Assembly: GCA_050313895.1 (NCBI GenBank)
Contig: JBNPMI010000010.1
Length of the DNA stretch: 64,000 nucleotides
DNA from: JALFST01 sp022779285
Lineage (GTDB): Bacteria > Bacillota > Clostridia > Tissierellales > Peptoniphilaceae
Direction: 5' to 3' (one strand)
The notes beneath the pieces were generated by a model that saw nothing but the letters and a program-made list of their open reading frames with translations, had not been told where the DNA came from and did not search any database. Position numbers and translations under genes: made by a program. Shown piece by piece: positions 27,254 through 35,947 of this stretch (its first letter is position 1; each line of letters starts with the position of its first letter).

Positions 27254-30070
27254 TTACTGCGGACCGTACTGAGGATGAGCGCCTTTTCCGTGACAATGCT
27301 TGAATTTCTTGCCGCTGCCGCACCAGCAGGGATCATTTCTTCCGATTTTCTTCCCACTGCGGCGAAAGGTGTTTTGCTCCTGTGTCGCCTCTTCGGCGCC
27401 GGATTCATGTGTGGCCCTTGCCACCTCCCGGCGCTCCATGCGCTGCGCCGGCACCACATGGTAGAGCATACGAACCGTCTCTTCACGAATCGAATCGTTC
27501 ATTTCATTGAACATTTCATAGCCTTCATTGCTGTAGGCACGAACGGGATCCTCATTGCCCATAGCGCGGATTCCGATTTCCCTGCGAAGCTGATCCATCG
27601 CATCGATATGATCCATCCATTTGGTATCCACAACGCGCAGAAGCACAATGCGCTCCACTTCGCGCATCATCTCTCCGCCGAATTCCTGCTCCTTTTTCTC
27701 ATACAGATCCTTGGCGATGGCGAGCAGACGATCGGTAAACTCCTCACGATTCATCCCTTGAATGGAGGATACCGCAAGAATTCCCCTCGGCAAAAAGATA
27801 TTATTGAGATAATTGAAAAGTCCTTCCAGCTCCCAGGTCTCCGGATTGTCCGCCTCTCCGCAGAAGGTTTGTACCGCACTGCGGACGACTCCCGTAATCA
27901 TCTGCTCAATGGACTCCTTCATATTCTCGCCGTTGAGCACTCGATTTCTTTCTGTATATATGGTATTTCTCTGCACATTCATCACGTCATCATATTCCAG
28001 GACGCGTTTACGAATCGCAAAGTTATTCGATTCGACCTTTTTCTGAATCCGCTCAATGGTCTTGGTGAGAAATCCCGCCTCCAGGGCCTCGTCCTTCGGA
28101 AAACGTCCGGAATTGATCAGCGACTGCATACGCTCGCCCCCGAAAAGGCGCATCAGCTTATCCTCAAGAGCGATATAAAAACGGGATTCTCCCAAATCTC
28201 CCTGTCGGCCCGATCGGCCGCGAAGCTGATTATCAATGCGGCGGGACTCATGGCGCTCCGTACCTAAAATATAAAGGCCGCCTCGTTTGATGACCTCCTC
28301 CGCATTGGCCTTCGTTTCCACCTCATATTTTTCCTTGAGCTTCCGGAATCGCTCTCTGGCATCCAAAATGTCCGCGCCTGTGATGACCGTTCCTTCCTCA
28401 TCTAACGGAAAGACATCCCCCGGCTCCACATGACGAAAGCTGTCCGCCCACTCAATGAGCTGATCGGAATCCCCGCTCTTTTCCATATCACGCTTGGCCA
28501 TCCACTCCGGGTTGCCGCCCAAAACGATATCGGTACCACGGCCCGCCATGTTCGTTGCAATCGTAACCGTGTTGAGACGACCCGCCTGCGCAACAATTTC
28601 GGCTTCATGGCGATGCTGCTTTGCATTCAAAACGCTGTGGGGGATCCTGCGTTTTTTCAGCAGGCCGGAGATCAGCTCACTTGTCTCAATGTCGACAGTG
28701 CCTACGAGGATCGGCTGCCCTGTCGCGTGCACGCGCTCTATCTCCTGTGCAATCGCCCGGAATTTTCCATCCACATTGACAAAAATCTGATCCTCACGGT
28801 CGATACGCCGCACCGGCTTATTTGTCGGAATGGCGATGACGTCAAGATTATATACCTCGGAAAATTCGTCCTCCTCCGTCATTGCCGTTCCGGTCATGCC
28901 CGAGAGCTTTTCATACATGCGGAAAAAATTCTGGAAGGTAATGGTCGCAAGCGTTTTGGACTCGCTCTTGATTTCCACGCCTTCCTTCGCCTCAATCGCC
29001 TGGTGCAGTCCGTCAGAATACCGACGGCCTTCCATAATGCGGCCCGTGAACTCATCCACGATCTTGACCTCTCCGTTGTCTACAACGTAGTCAATATCAC
29101 GCTTCATAGTGGTTCTGGCCTTGAGCGCCTGATTGATGTAGTGCATCAATTCCATATGGCTGGGATCGGAGATATTCTCCACGTGGAAATATGCCTCTGC
29201 TTTTGCGTTTCCCTGCTCCGTGAGGTTCGCACTCTTGCGTTTTTCATCCACCAGATAATCTACGGTTTCCAGCTTATGTTCTTCGAAAAGAGCGTCCAGC
29301 TTGTTGAGCTCTTCGCTCGGATCCAGAATGCGTCCGGTCAGCGTCTGAATAAACGCATTGGCACGGGAATACATTTCCGTGGAAGGATCGCCTTCTCCGG
29401 AAATGATGAGCGGCGTTCTTGCTTCATCGATCAGGATGGAGTCGACCTCGTCCACGATCGCAAAATGCAGCTTGCGCTGTACTACGCCATCTTTATAAAT
29501 CGCCATGTTGTCACGAAGATAATCAAAACCGAATTGGTTATTCGTACCGTAGGTGATATCCGCGGCATAGGCTCTCTTGCGCTGATCCTTTTCCATATTC
29601 TGCAGAACGACTCCCACGCGCAAGCCTAAAAATTCATGAACCTTGCCCATCCACTCCGCATCGCGCTGTGCCAGATAGTCGTTGACCGTAACAATGTGTA
29701 CGCCTTCTCCGGCAATGGCGTTGAGATACGACGGCATCGTTGCCACGAGCGTTTTTCCTTCTCCTGTTTTCATCTCGGCAATGCGCCCCTGATGAAGCAC
29801 GATGCCGCCGATGATTTGCACAGGGAAGGGCTTCATTCCCAATACGCGCCAAGCCGCTTCCCGCACGGTGGCAAAGGCCTCCGGCAAAAGATCTTCCAGG
29901 GTTTCCCCTTTTTGATAGCGCTCTTGAAACATCCCCGTTTTTGCACGCAGATCGTCATCCGACAGCTCGGCATACCCGGATTCATAAGACAGTACTTTTT
30001 TGACAAGAGGCTGAAGCTTGTCAATCTCACGTTGACTGAAGGATTTTGTTAGAAAGTCAAAAAGTCCCAT
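27254..30070 (-). CDS. secA: preprotein translocase ATPase SecA
   Basis: Motor ATPase that drives proteins through SecYEG. The 938-residue protein has DEAD-like Walker A (MKTGEGKTL at about 100-108), DEVDSILIDEARTP, the preprotein cross-linking domain, helical scaffold, and the C-terminal zinc finger CWCGSGKKFKHCHG that binds SecB or phospholipids. Starts after GAGGAACC. It lies between hpf and prfB, a neighbourhood conserved in many Firmicutes. Confidence 0.98.
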   Translation of the reverse strand: MGLFDFLTKSFSQREIDKLQPLVKKVLSYESGYAELSDDDLRAKTGMFQERYQKGETLEDLLPEAFATVREAAWRVLGMKPFPVQIIGGIVLHQGRIAEMKTGEGKTLVATMPSYLNAIAGEGVHIVTVNDYLAQRDAEWMGKVHEFLGLRVGVVLQNMEKDQRKRAYAADITYGTNNQFGFDYLRDNMAIYKDGVVQRKLHFAIVDEVDSILIDEARTPLIISGEGDPSTEMYSRANAFIQTLTGRILDPSEELNKLDALFEEHKLETVDYLVDEKRKSANLTEQGNAKAEAYFHVENISDPSHMELMHYINQALKARTTMKRDIDYVVDNGEVKIVDEFTGRIMEGRRYSDGLHQAIEAKEGVEIKSESKTLATITFQNFFRMYEKLSGMTGTAMTEEDEFSEVYNLDVIAIPTNKPVRRIDREDQIFVNVDGKFRAIAQEIERVHATGQPILVGTVDIETSELISGLLKKRRIPHSVLNAKQHRHEAEIVAQAGRLNTVTIATNMAGRGTDIVLGGNPEWMAKRDMEKSGDSDQLIEWADSFRHVEPGDVFPLDEEGTVITGADILDARERFRKLKEKYEVETKANAEEVIKRGGLYILGTERHESRRIDNQLRGRSGRQGDLGESRFYIALEDKLMRLFGGERMQSLINSGRFPKDEALEAGFLTKTIERIQKKVESNNFAIRKRVLEYDDVMNVQRNTIYTERNRVLNGENMKESIEQMITGVVRSAVQTFCGEADNPETWELEGLFNYLNNIFLPRGILAVSSIQGMNREEFTDRLLAIAKDLYEKKEQEFGGEMMREVERIVLLRVVDTKWMDHIDAMDQLRREIGIRAMGNEDPVRAYSNEGYEMFNEMNDSIREETVRMLYHVVPAQRMERREVARATHESGAEEATQEQNTFRRSGKKIGRNDPCWCGSGKKFKHCHGKGAHPQYGPQ

Positions 30071-30151
30071 TGGTTCCTCGATTCTTTATTATTGATAATG
30101 GAAAGCATTTGGATGTATTTTATCACGGAAATACAGAAAGCGCACGAAAAG

Positions 30152-30187
30152 CGTATAGGATGCTGTGATCGTATAGGATGCTGTGAT
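30152..30187. repeat. 18-bp exact tandem duplication between secA and hpf
   Basis: Two back-to-back identical copies of CGTATAGGATGCTGTGAT in the 205-bp gap between hpf and secA, immediately next to the hpf terminator. Looks like a recent slippage duplication; it is upstream of secA, so copy number could shift the spacing of any secA control element. Confidence 0.9.
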
Positions 30188-30216
30188 AAAAAAGAGGCTG
30201 CTTACCCGCAGCCTCT
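30187..30216 (-). terminator. Rho-independent terminator after hpf
   Basis: AGAGGCTGC and GCAGCCTCT pair across a 6-base loop and are followed on the minus strand by TTTTTT, 60 bp after the hpf stop. Confidence 0.9.
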
Positions 30217-30275
30217 CAAGCTTCCCTGCCGGAAAGAAGAACAGCAGGGTCTATATTTCCCGGAAAATCCCGTGA

Positions 30276-30818
30276 TTATTTTTTCGGAACTAAAAGCCCG
30301 TAATTTCCCACCTTACGGCGATAGAGACAACATACCTGGTCCTGATCGGAATTATAGAACAGATAAAAATCGTGTCCGATCATCTCCATCTCATCCACAG
30401 CCTCTTCCGGTGTGAGCGGTTCTAACGAGACCTCCTTAATCCGTGCAATTTCCGGATTTTCATCGGACTGTGCCTCTTCCGGCAAATCCACCACCTGATC
30501 AAAGCGAATGGAGCGGGCTGCCTTATGGCGGCGCTCAAGCTTCGTTTTGAATTTTCGAACCTGTGAAACGAGCGCCGATACCGCCTGATCTACGCTCTGA
30601 AGCATATCAAAGGATGCCTGATCCGCACGAAGCACGGTATTGGTTCCCGGAAGCGGGATCGTCACCTCGACACGCTTATGATTTCCCTCTGTAGACATGG
30701 TCACAGTGGCATTCACATCATCTGTAAAATACTTGTCCAGACGATGGATCTTCTTAAGCGTCTCTTCCTTGAAATTGTCACGGATGGTGATGTTCTTACC
30801 GACAAAAGTGACTTTCAT
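30276..30818 (-). CDS. hpf: long-form ribosome hibernation promoting factor
   Basis: Binds the 30S decoding region and dimerises 70S ribosomes to 100S in stationary phase. 180 residues with an N-terminal S30AE domain (about 1-100), a linker, and a C-terminal dimerisation domain (about 125-180, including EMIGHDFYLFYNSDQDQVCCLYRR, here cut to GHDFYLFYN), which makes it the long type. The ATG follows GGAGGACG. A TAAAAT element about 40 bp upstream may be its -10, without a convincing -35. Confidence 0.95.
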   Translation of the reverse strand: MKVTFVGKNITIRDNFKEETLKKIHRLDKYFTDDVNATVTMSTEGNHKRVEVTIPLPGTNTVLRADQASFDMLQSVDQAVSALVSQVRKFKTKLERRHKAARSIRFDQVVDLPEEAQSDENPEIARIKEVSLEPLTPEEAVDEMEMIGHDFYLFYNSDQDQVCCLYRRKVGNYGLLVPKK

Positions 30819-31013
30819 AACGTCCTCCTAACTGGTAAATGTTTTCCCGATCTTATTTTACCACAATTTTACGGAATCAAACTTTATTGGGCACACTCGC
30901 ATTGCTCTTTTTGCAATCAAAAAGCGTCAAATGAATATTTGTGAATAATCCTCTCCGATTTCACGTATTTTCCCCATTTGAATAAATATTTCCGAATAAA
31001 AAAAGCGGACATC

Positions 31014-31127
31014 TGTGGATAAGTCTGTGGATATGTGGATAATAAATGTGTATATTTGGAAAGCGGCATGTGAAAACACGTCATTTAGCCGATTTTGTTC
31101 ACATCTTATCCACATTGCTGTGGATAA
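31014..31127. other. cluster of DnaA boxes without a nearby dnaA gene
   Basis: Four perfect TTATCCACA boxes (31014-31022, 31034-31042 and 31119-31127 on the minus strand; 31106-31114 on the plus strand) plus one 8-of-9 match (31026-31034) within 114 bp of AT-rich DNA, and another near match at 31301-31309. Neither dnaA, dnaN nor rpmH is nearby, and genes on both sides run in the same direction, so a DnaA-titration or origin-control site (like the Bacillus DnaA-box clusters or E. coli datA) is more likely than oriC. Confidence 0.7.
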
Positions 31128-31308
31128 CTCTTTTTTTCTCTGTGCACTTGACATTTTCGCTTGGTCCTGCATGTGTTTTATCCATGTATAGTTTTGATCA
31201 AATTAATGTAAAAACATTCCATTCATGGTATATCCTGCTTTTTTCGCGTCCACATTTTGTGTGTGAACATTCGTTCCTTTCCTCCGATTTGAATAAAGAT
31301 TGATCCAC

Positions 31309-31333
31309 AAAAAAGGCTGCCGAGACGGCAGCC
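31309..31333 (-). terminator. Rho-independent terminator in the hpf upstream gap
   Basis: GGCTGCCG and CGGCAGCC pair perfectly across a 3-base loop and are followed on the minus strand by TTTTTT. No convincing protein gene ends just before it, so it implies an untranslated transcript coming from the right. Confidence 0.85.
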
Positions 31334-31593
31334 ATGTGGAAATCAGAAATCAGTTGGAAGGGTTTTCTATCGAATCGCAAGCTCTGCGGAAAACAAAACA
31401 AGAGCTCCCGAAATCCCCCGTACGGACGCTTTTTCATTTCAAAATAAGAAGCCCGCCATTGATAAAGGCATTTCGGCACGGCAGCCTTATCAAAAATGTC
31501 CGGTATTTTCATATTTTAAGTACTGAATTTTTCTTCTCCGGATATACTCCATTACACTGAATGCATGTTGTAATTCCCCACAACACGGATAAT
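31309..31593 (-). ncRNA. candidate structured non-coding RNA, family unknown
   Basis: A possible transcript of about 285 nt: a TTTACA / TATATT promoter-like pair (31625-31630 and 31600-31605, spacer 19, longer than ideal) at one end and a strong terminator at the other. Near the 5' end TGTGGGGA (31575-31582) can pair with TTTCCACA (31335-31342) just before the terminator, closing the molecule. Inside there is a 10-bp stem with one bulge (TTGATAAGGC / GCCTTTATCAA) and a GTTTTC / GAAAAC hairpin. The layout recalls 6S-type RNAs, but I could not match conserved 6S motifs. A small reading frame across the region lacks a ribosome-binding site and runs through the terminator. The adjoining 31594-31799 holds nothing I recognise. 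Confidence 0.3.
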
Positions 31594-31799
31594 CATAACA
31601 ATATATGCATTTTTCAGGGAATTGTGTAAAAGAAAAAACAGGTCACGAGCCGTCCTGTACAGTACAATGCCTTTCGCTACAAAAGCCGTACCGGAGGAAA
31701 ATCAACTGAGCCAAGGACATTTTCCTTTCAAGCAGACCAAAATCTTCAAAAGATCTCTATCCTGACGGAATCAATCAGTACCGCGTTTCACGAACACTG

Positions 31800-32294
31800 T
31801 CACTTGATTCGCTGCACTTCTTTGCCAAGGAAAAACTCATCAAGGGGAGTCTTGTGATTATAGATAGACACATTTTTAGTTTTTCCGCCATTGTTGATTA
31901 CAAATACATGAAATTTTCTGCCTTTGTAGCTCGTATAAAAGTGACGAATCATGTTTTCATGAGTGATCATCTTTGATTTTACAAAAGGTGCATTTAAGAT
32001 GATCTTATCTTTTCCAATGAAAAGTTCATAGCGATTGTAATAAAAGGCAACGAGCGTAAATGCTGCAAAGCTTGCAATCAGGAATGAAGTGCCCAGCAGA
32101 TTCGGAAGGTATCCGGATTCTATTAAGTAGAAGATAATGATAGCGAGTATAATGCTGAATGCCCACATGAATCTCGCCTCAGATAATCTTGTCAAAGTAC
32201 CATTCATTTTTCTTTTCATAAATGCCTTGGTCAAAAATAATGATCCAAAAAAAGCACAGAAAATACTAATGACTATATACAGAAGAAATTTCAT
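31800..32294 (-). CDS. unrecognised membrane protein, AT-rich
   Basis: A 164-residue protein with three hydrophobic segments (about 3-22, 43-62, 66-86), then a soluble region of about 75 residues with alternating strands (YELFIGKDKIILNAPF..., KFHVFVINNGGKTKNVSIY) reminiscent of bacterial PH-like domains; I cannot assign a family. A GGTAGGTAG site precedes the ATG. It follows the next gene by 6 bp, so the two form one transcript. AT-richer than the housekeeping neighbours, suggesting acquisition. Confidence 0.6.
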   Translation of the reverse strand: MKFLLYIVISIFCAFFGSLFLTKAFMKRKMNGTLTRLSEARFMWAFSIILAIIIFYLIESGYLPNLLGTSFLIASFAAFTLVAFYYNRYELFIGKDKIILNAPFVKSKMITHENMIRHFYTSYKGRKFHVFVINNGGKTKNVSIYNHKTPLDEFFLGKEVQRIK

Positions 32295-32300
32295 ATCTAC

Positions 32301-33023
32301 CTACCAATTATTGATACAATACATAGCGCCTAATCTGTTTTCCCTGACCAACGCTCCGGATAATCGTTCATACTCTTTGAGCAAGCCTTTCTCTACAGCC
32401 CTTCCATAAGGCTCATCATTCCAAGACCCCATCGCACCAAATACATCAGACTCTGAAACAGCATAAAAAATATGCATATATTGCCCGGGAAAATCATTTC
32501 TATGCAAAGTATTCCTGGCATTGCTGAAAATTTCAGCAAAGTATTCAGCTCCTATGTCTGATGCAAATTGAGATATCTCATCTAACAGGCTGTCAAAATT
32601 GTTTATATCAAAAGTACTGCCATCTTCGTAAATCCCGGGGTCGTCTATGTTCTCTTCAACATACCTTATGTTCCACTTTCCTATGCTTTCATCGAAATAC
32701 CATGTCGGTCTGTATTCAATACCTTTGCCGTTCAATAAATGCAATATGATTTTGCTGCCGTGCGTATTGGAAAAGCCCAGTAAACCCGGCTCTTGAACAT
32801 CCGGATTGATATATACCTTTATCTCCTTATAATTAAATTTTTTAAGATGAAGCACCCAATTCCTAAAGGACTTCAGCAGCTTAGTTTTCCCCAATATCCA
32901 CTTTACTTCAAAACGAATACTGTTTACATAATCTTCCGGTGTATACTCTACCATTTCATCATATTTCAATACTCTTTTGGCAGCGCCAGTCATCTTCATG
33001 ATTTGCGATACTTGACCGTTCAC
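32301..33023 (-). CDS. unrecognised soluble protein, possible immunity-type protein
   Basis: A 240-residue protein with no signal peptide or membrane segment and no catalytic motif I recognise. The C-terminal part contains VFGAMGSWNDEPYG and ends LGAMYCINNW; similar short patterns occur, as I recall, in immunity-type or contact-inhibition-associated hypothetical proteins, so an immunity role is a weak guess. Starts with GTG after AAGGAG (5-nt spacing). Gene pair with the downstream membrane protein; both are AT-rich and interrupt the housekeeping order between suf and hpf. Confidence 0.6.
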   Translation of the reverse strand: MNGQVSQIMKMTGAAKRVLKYDEMVEYTPEDYVNSIRFEVKWILGKTKLLKSFRNWVLHLKKFNYKEIKVYINPDVQEPGLLGFSNTHGSKIILHLLNGKGIEYRPTWYFDESIGKWNIRYVEENIDDPGIYEDGSTFDINNFDSLLDEISQFASDIGAEYFAEIFSNARNTLHRNDFPGQYMHIFYAVSESDVFGAMGSWNDEPYGRAVEKGLLKEYERLSGALVRENRLGAMYCINNW

Positions 33024-33105
33024 TTTTTCTCCTTATACTCCATCTTCCTCACAAGAATATCCGTTGTGTCCAGGATGTATCCAATATTTATTTCAGTATT
33101 GTATA

Positions 33106-33137
33106 GATTTCTTCCCGCCGCCATCAAGGAAGAAATC
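33106..33137 (-). terminator. hairpin directly after sufU
   Basis: GATTTCTTCC and GGAAGAAATC form a perfect 10-bp stem with a 12-base loop, starting 3 bases after the sufU stop. The following sequence is AT-rich but not a U-tract, so termination may be partial. A TTGATG / TACAAT pair (18-base spacer) overlaps it and could be the promoter of the two unrecognised genes downstream; the rest of the 116-bp gap holds nothing else. Confidence 0.5.
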
Positions 33138-33139
33138 AA

Positions 33140-33577
33140 TCAGTGTTCTCTGCGCTTAAGCACCGCATCCAGTGTCCGCCAAGCTAATTCGGCACATTTT
33201 ACACGCTGTGGCATATGAGAGATTTCCTTAAGCGCAACGGCATCTCCTAAAGCATCCTCTAATTCCTCATCATCCGTTTTCGTACCTTGGATCATTCCGA
33301 GAAAGGCCTCAATGCCCTTTTGGGCGCTCGCAACATCCTCTCCTTCAATCAGCTCACACATCAAGGAAGTGGAAGCTTGCGAAATCGCGCATCCTTCTCC
33401 TGTAAAGGATGCTTTTTCGATGATGTCTCCCTTCAGCTTGAGATTGAGCGTGATATCGTCTCCGCAGCTTGGATTGTGCCCGTGCTCAGAGCAGGTAGCA
33501 TCCTCCATCTCATGCTTGTAGTCGGAGTTTCTGGAATGCTGCATGACAATTTGCGAGTAGATTTGTTTCATGTCCAT
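33140..33577 (-). CDS. sufU: SufU-type Fe-S assembly protein
   Basis: Zinc-dependent sulfurtransferase partner of SufS (formerly viewed as a scaffold) in Gram-positive SUF systems. 145 residues, with the three ligand cysteines in NPSCGDD, GEGCAIS and RVKCAELAW, and the SufU-specific insertion absent from IscU. The start at 33577 is 1 nt after the sufS stop and uses a GGAGG inside the end of sufS. A long in-frame reading upstream is just sufS in another frame. Confidence 0.95.
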   Translation of the reverse strand: MDMKQIYSQIVMQHSRNSDYKHEMEDATCSEHGHNPSCGDDITLNLKLKGDIIEKASFTGEGCAISQASTSLMCELIEGEDVASAQKGIEAFLGMIQGTKTDDEELEDALGDAVALKEISHMPQRVKCAELAWRTLDAVLKRREH

Positions 33578-33578
33578 A

Positions 33579-34871
33579 TTATGCCTCCAAGTCCGTGTCA
33601 AATCCCATGGTTTTGCGTACAAGGGTGACGGCATCCAAAAGCCGGTCGACCTCGTCTTTTGTATTATAAAACGCAAAGCTGGCACGGCAGCTTGCACTGA
33701 TGCATAGTCCGCGATGGAGGGGCTGTGTGCAATGATGCCCGCTTCGAATGGCCACCCCCGCCGAATCCATAATGGTTGATACATCGTGGGGATGAATATC
33801 ATGAATATTGAAAGCAACGGCAGCTCCGCGAGGCGCCTTTTCAGAACGATAGACCGTCACGTCATTGCGCCTTCTCATCCTTCTTGCACAATACTCCGCA
33901 AGCGCCACCTCATAGGGTGCAATTTTCTCCATACCGATGGATTCCAGGTATTCAAGTGCGGCATCCAATCCCACCGCATCCCCGATATTCATAGTTCCCG
34001 CCTCAAATTTATACGGCAAAGGCGCAAAGGTGGATTGCTGATCCTCTACATATTCGATCATCTCCCCGCCATACAGGAAGGGAGGCATTTTCTCCAACAG
34101 GTCTTTTTTCCCGTAAAGCACTCCGATGCCGAACGGCGCAAGCATCTTATGCCCGGAAAAAGCCAGAAAATCGCAATCCAACGCCTGTACATCGGTGATC
34201 TCATGAGGCACATATTGCGCACCGTCCATAACGGCAATAGCGCCCACAGCATGTGCCTTCCGAATGATTTCCTCTGCGGGAAGAATGCTTCCCAGCACAT
34301 TGGAGGCTCCCGTAAAAGCCACAACCCTTGTATTGCTGTTGAGCTTGCTCTCAAAATCCGCCATATCCAGCGACTCATCATCGTCCAGCTCCGCGTAGAC
34401 GAGCTTGGCACCGGATCGCTGCGCCGCAAACTGCCAATCCACGGTGTCGGAATGATGCTCCATGCGGGTAATCAGGATTTCATCGCCCGGCTTGAGATAA
34501 TTCAACGCCCAGATGTAAGCCACCAGATTCAGCGACTCCGTAGCATTGCGTGTAAAAAGGATCTCCTTCTCCGAAGAAGCATGAATAAATTCCTTGACAT
34601 GCACGCGTGCCTTTTCATACGCCTCGGTCGCCAAAAGCGAAAGGCGGTGATTTCCTCGAAGCGGATTCGCATTTTCATAGGCATAAAAATGAGAAAGCCT
34701 GTCAATCACCGCACGCGGACGCTGCGTTGTCGCTGCATTGTCCAGATAAATCACCGGAGGCTCCAAATCCAAATAGGGAAAATCCGCACGAACCTTCTCA
34801 ATATCAAATCCCGGATCCAGCAAAATTTTTTCCAATTCCGCATCCGTTTTTTTCCACACCTCTTGAATCAT
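33579..34871 (-). CDS. sufS: cysteine desulfurase SufS
   Basis: PLP enzyme that takes sulfur from cysteine for Fe-S cluster assembly. The 430-residue group II desulfurase has the PLP-lysine in FSGHKMLAPFGIGVLYG, the RSGHHCTQPLHR active-site cysteine loop, and DNAATTQRP near the N-terminus. Overlaps sufD by 4 bp (ATGA) and is followed by sufU after one base. Confidence 0.96.
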   Translation of the reverse strand: MIQEVWKKTDAELEKILLDPGFDIEKVRADFPYLDLEPPVIYLDNAATTQRPRAVIDRLSHFYAYENANPLRGNHRLSLLATEAYEKARVHVKEFIHASSEKEILFTRNATESLNLVAYIWALNYLKPGDEILITRMEHHSDTVDWQFAAQRSGAKLVYAELDDDESLDMADFESKLNSNTRVVAFTGASNVLGSILPAEEIIRKAHAVGAIAVMDGAQYVPHEITDVQALDCDFLAFSGHKMLAPFGIGVLYGKKDLLEKMPPFLYGGEMIEYVEDQQSTFAPLPYKFEAGTMNIGDAVGLDAALEYLESIGMEKIAPYEVALAEYCARRMRRRNDVTVYRSEKAPRGAAVAFNIHDIHPHDVSTIMDSAGVAIRSGHHCTQPLHRGLCISASCRASFAFYNTKDEVDRLLDAVTLVRKTMGFDTDLEA

Positions 34872-35947
34872 TCGCTCCTCACAATCGTTTCATGAATCTC
34901 GTGTAACAGCTCACTGCGCAAGCCGTCGTTCCGGATGCGATCTAAAGTCGGAATCATTCGGGATTCCACAATCAGGCCCTCCGCCTCCTTCCGGGAAATT
35001 CCCCGGCTCATCAGGTAGAAAAGCATCTCCTCATCAAGCTTTCCGGCAGATGCCGCGTGATTTCCCACAACGTGATCCTCATGACAAAGAAGAAGAGGAA
35101 CCGCTACAGAATGCGCGTCATCGCTCATCAGTATCGTAAATTCCTGCTCATCGGCAACGGCTCCGTAAGCGCCCTCTAAAAAATCCAAGGTGCCCCGGAA
35201 GCTTTTATAAGCCCTGTCCAGCAATGCACCGTTGGCATCGATGGTGGCATGAGAAAGCGCTCCCTTTAATTTCAAATCATAAAAAAGATCAAGCACGGCA
35301 TCCTTTCCCGCAAGATAGGCTGTGGAAATATACACCTCGGAATCCACACCCTGCAGGGAACCTGCAATGTGCAGATTGCTTTTTCCGTTTCCCATTTCCA
35401 CATCGGAAATATGCAAGGAGGCGCCATCCTCCATGGAAAGGGAGACCGAGAGATTGTTGACGGCACGCTCTCCCAAATGGTTCACGATCATGAGATCCAG
35501 CTGCGCATCCTCTGCAATATGCAGGAAAATGCGTCCGTTGCGATATTGCGCATCCTCACCGTGCGCATGAATCAGAAGCTGAGCATGGTGTCCCGGGGGA
35601 AGGGAATATGCCTGGCGGTCGATCAAAATCGGCTCTCCTTGCGAAAGCTCAAAATGGACCTCCGGACAGTCTCCCTCATGAAGCATCCGGTTCTCGAAAA
35701 AGTTGGCGGATGCCGCATTTTGCATATCCAGCGCCTCCGAGATTCCCCTTGCGGTTTGCACGGCGTCAGAGGATTGCTTTTCGGAATCGGAGCTGTCATG
35801 AATTGCAGCTCCTTGAAAAGCGGAGCCTGTCTCCACGTTTCGATATCCCGTCTCCGAATCATTTACCTTGAGCCAACGATTTGTCAGGCTCGGCAACACG
35901 CTGCCGCGGTCCGCGGCAGGCCGGTTATTTTTTATCATTGTGCTCAT
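34868..35947 (-). CDS. sufD: SufD component of the Fe-S scaffold complex
   Basis: Beta-helix partner in the SufBC2D scaffold. 359 residues; the C-terminal half contains the SufB/D core (SHATIDANGALLDRAYKSFRGTLDF, here shortened to KSFRGTLDF) and ends with LMSRGISRKEAEGLIVE, the family's helical tail. The N-terminal third is divergent. Start after AAAGGAGC, with an ATGA overlap to sufB. Confidence 0.92.
   Translation of the reverse strand: MSTMIKNNRPAADRGSVLPSLTNRWLKVNDSETGYRNVETGSAFQGAAIHDSSDSEKQSSDAVQTARGISEALDMQNAASANFFENRMLHEGDCPEVHFELSQGEPILIDRQAYSLPPGHHAQLLIHAHGEDAQYRNGRIFLHIAEDAQLDLMIVNHLGERAVNNLSVSLSMEDGASLHISDVEMGNGKSNLHIAGSLQGVDSEVYISTAYLAGKDAVLDLFYDLKLKGALSHATIDANGALLDRAYKSFRGTLDFLEGAYGAVADEQEFTILMSDDAHSVAVPLLLCHEDHVVGNHAASAGKLDEEMLFYLMSRGISRKEAEGLIVESRMIPTLDRIRNDGLRSELLHEIHETIVRSE

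Noticed and set aside
28430..29629. 399-codon plus-strand frame opposite secA
   Set aside because: Antisense shadow of the intact secA gene.
31014..31127. Chromosomal origin of replication
   Set aside because: No dnaA/dnaN, and genes on both sides run in the same direction; a DnaA-titration site fits better, though this is not excluded.
31046..31560. Small open frames around the DnaA boxes and the terminator
   Set aside because: No ribosome-binding sites; one runs straight through a strong terminator and others overlap the DnaA boxes.
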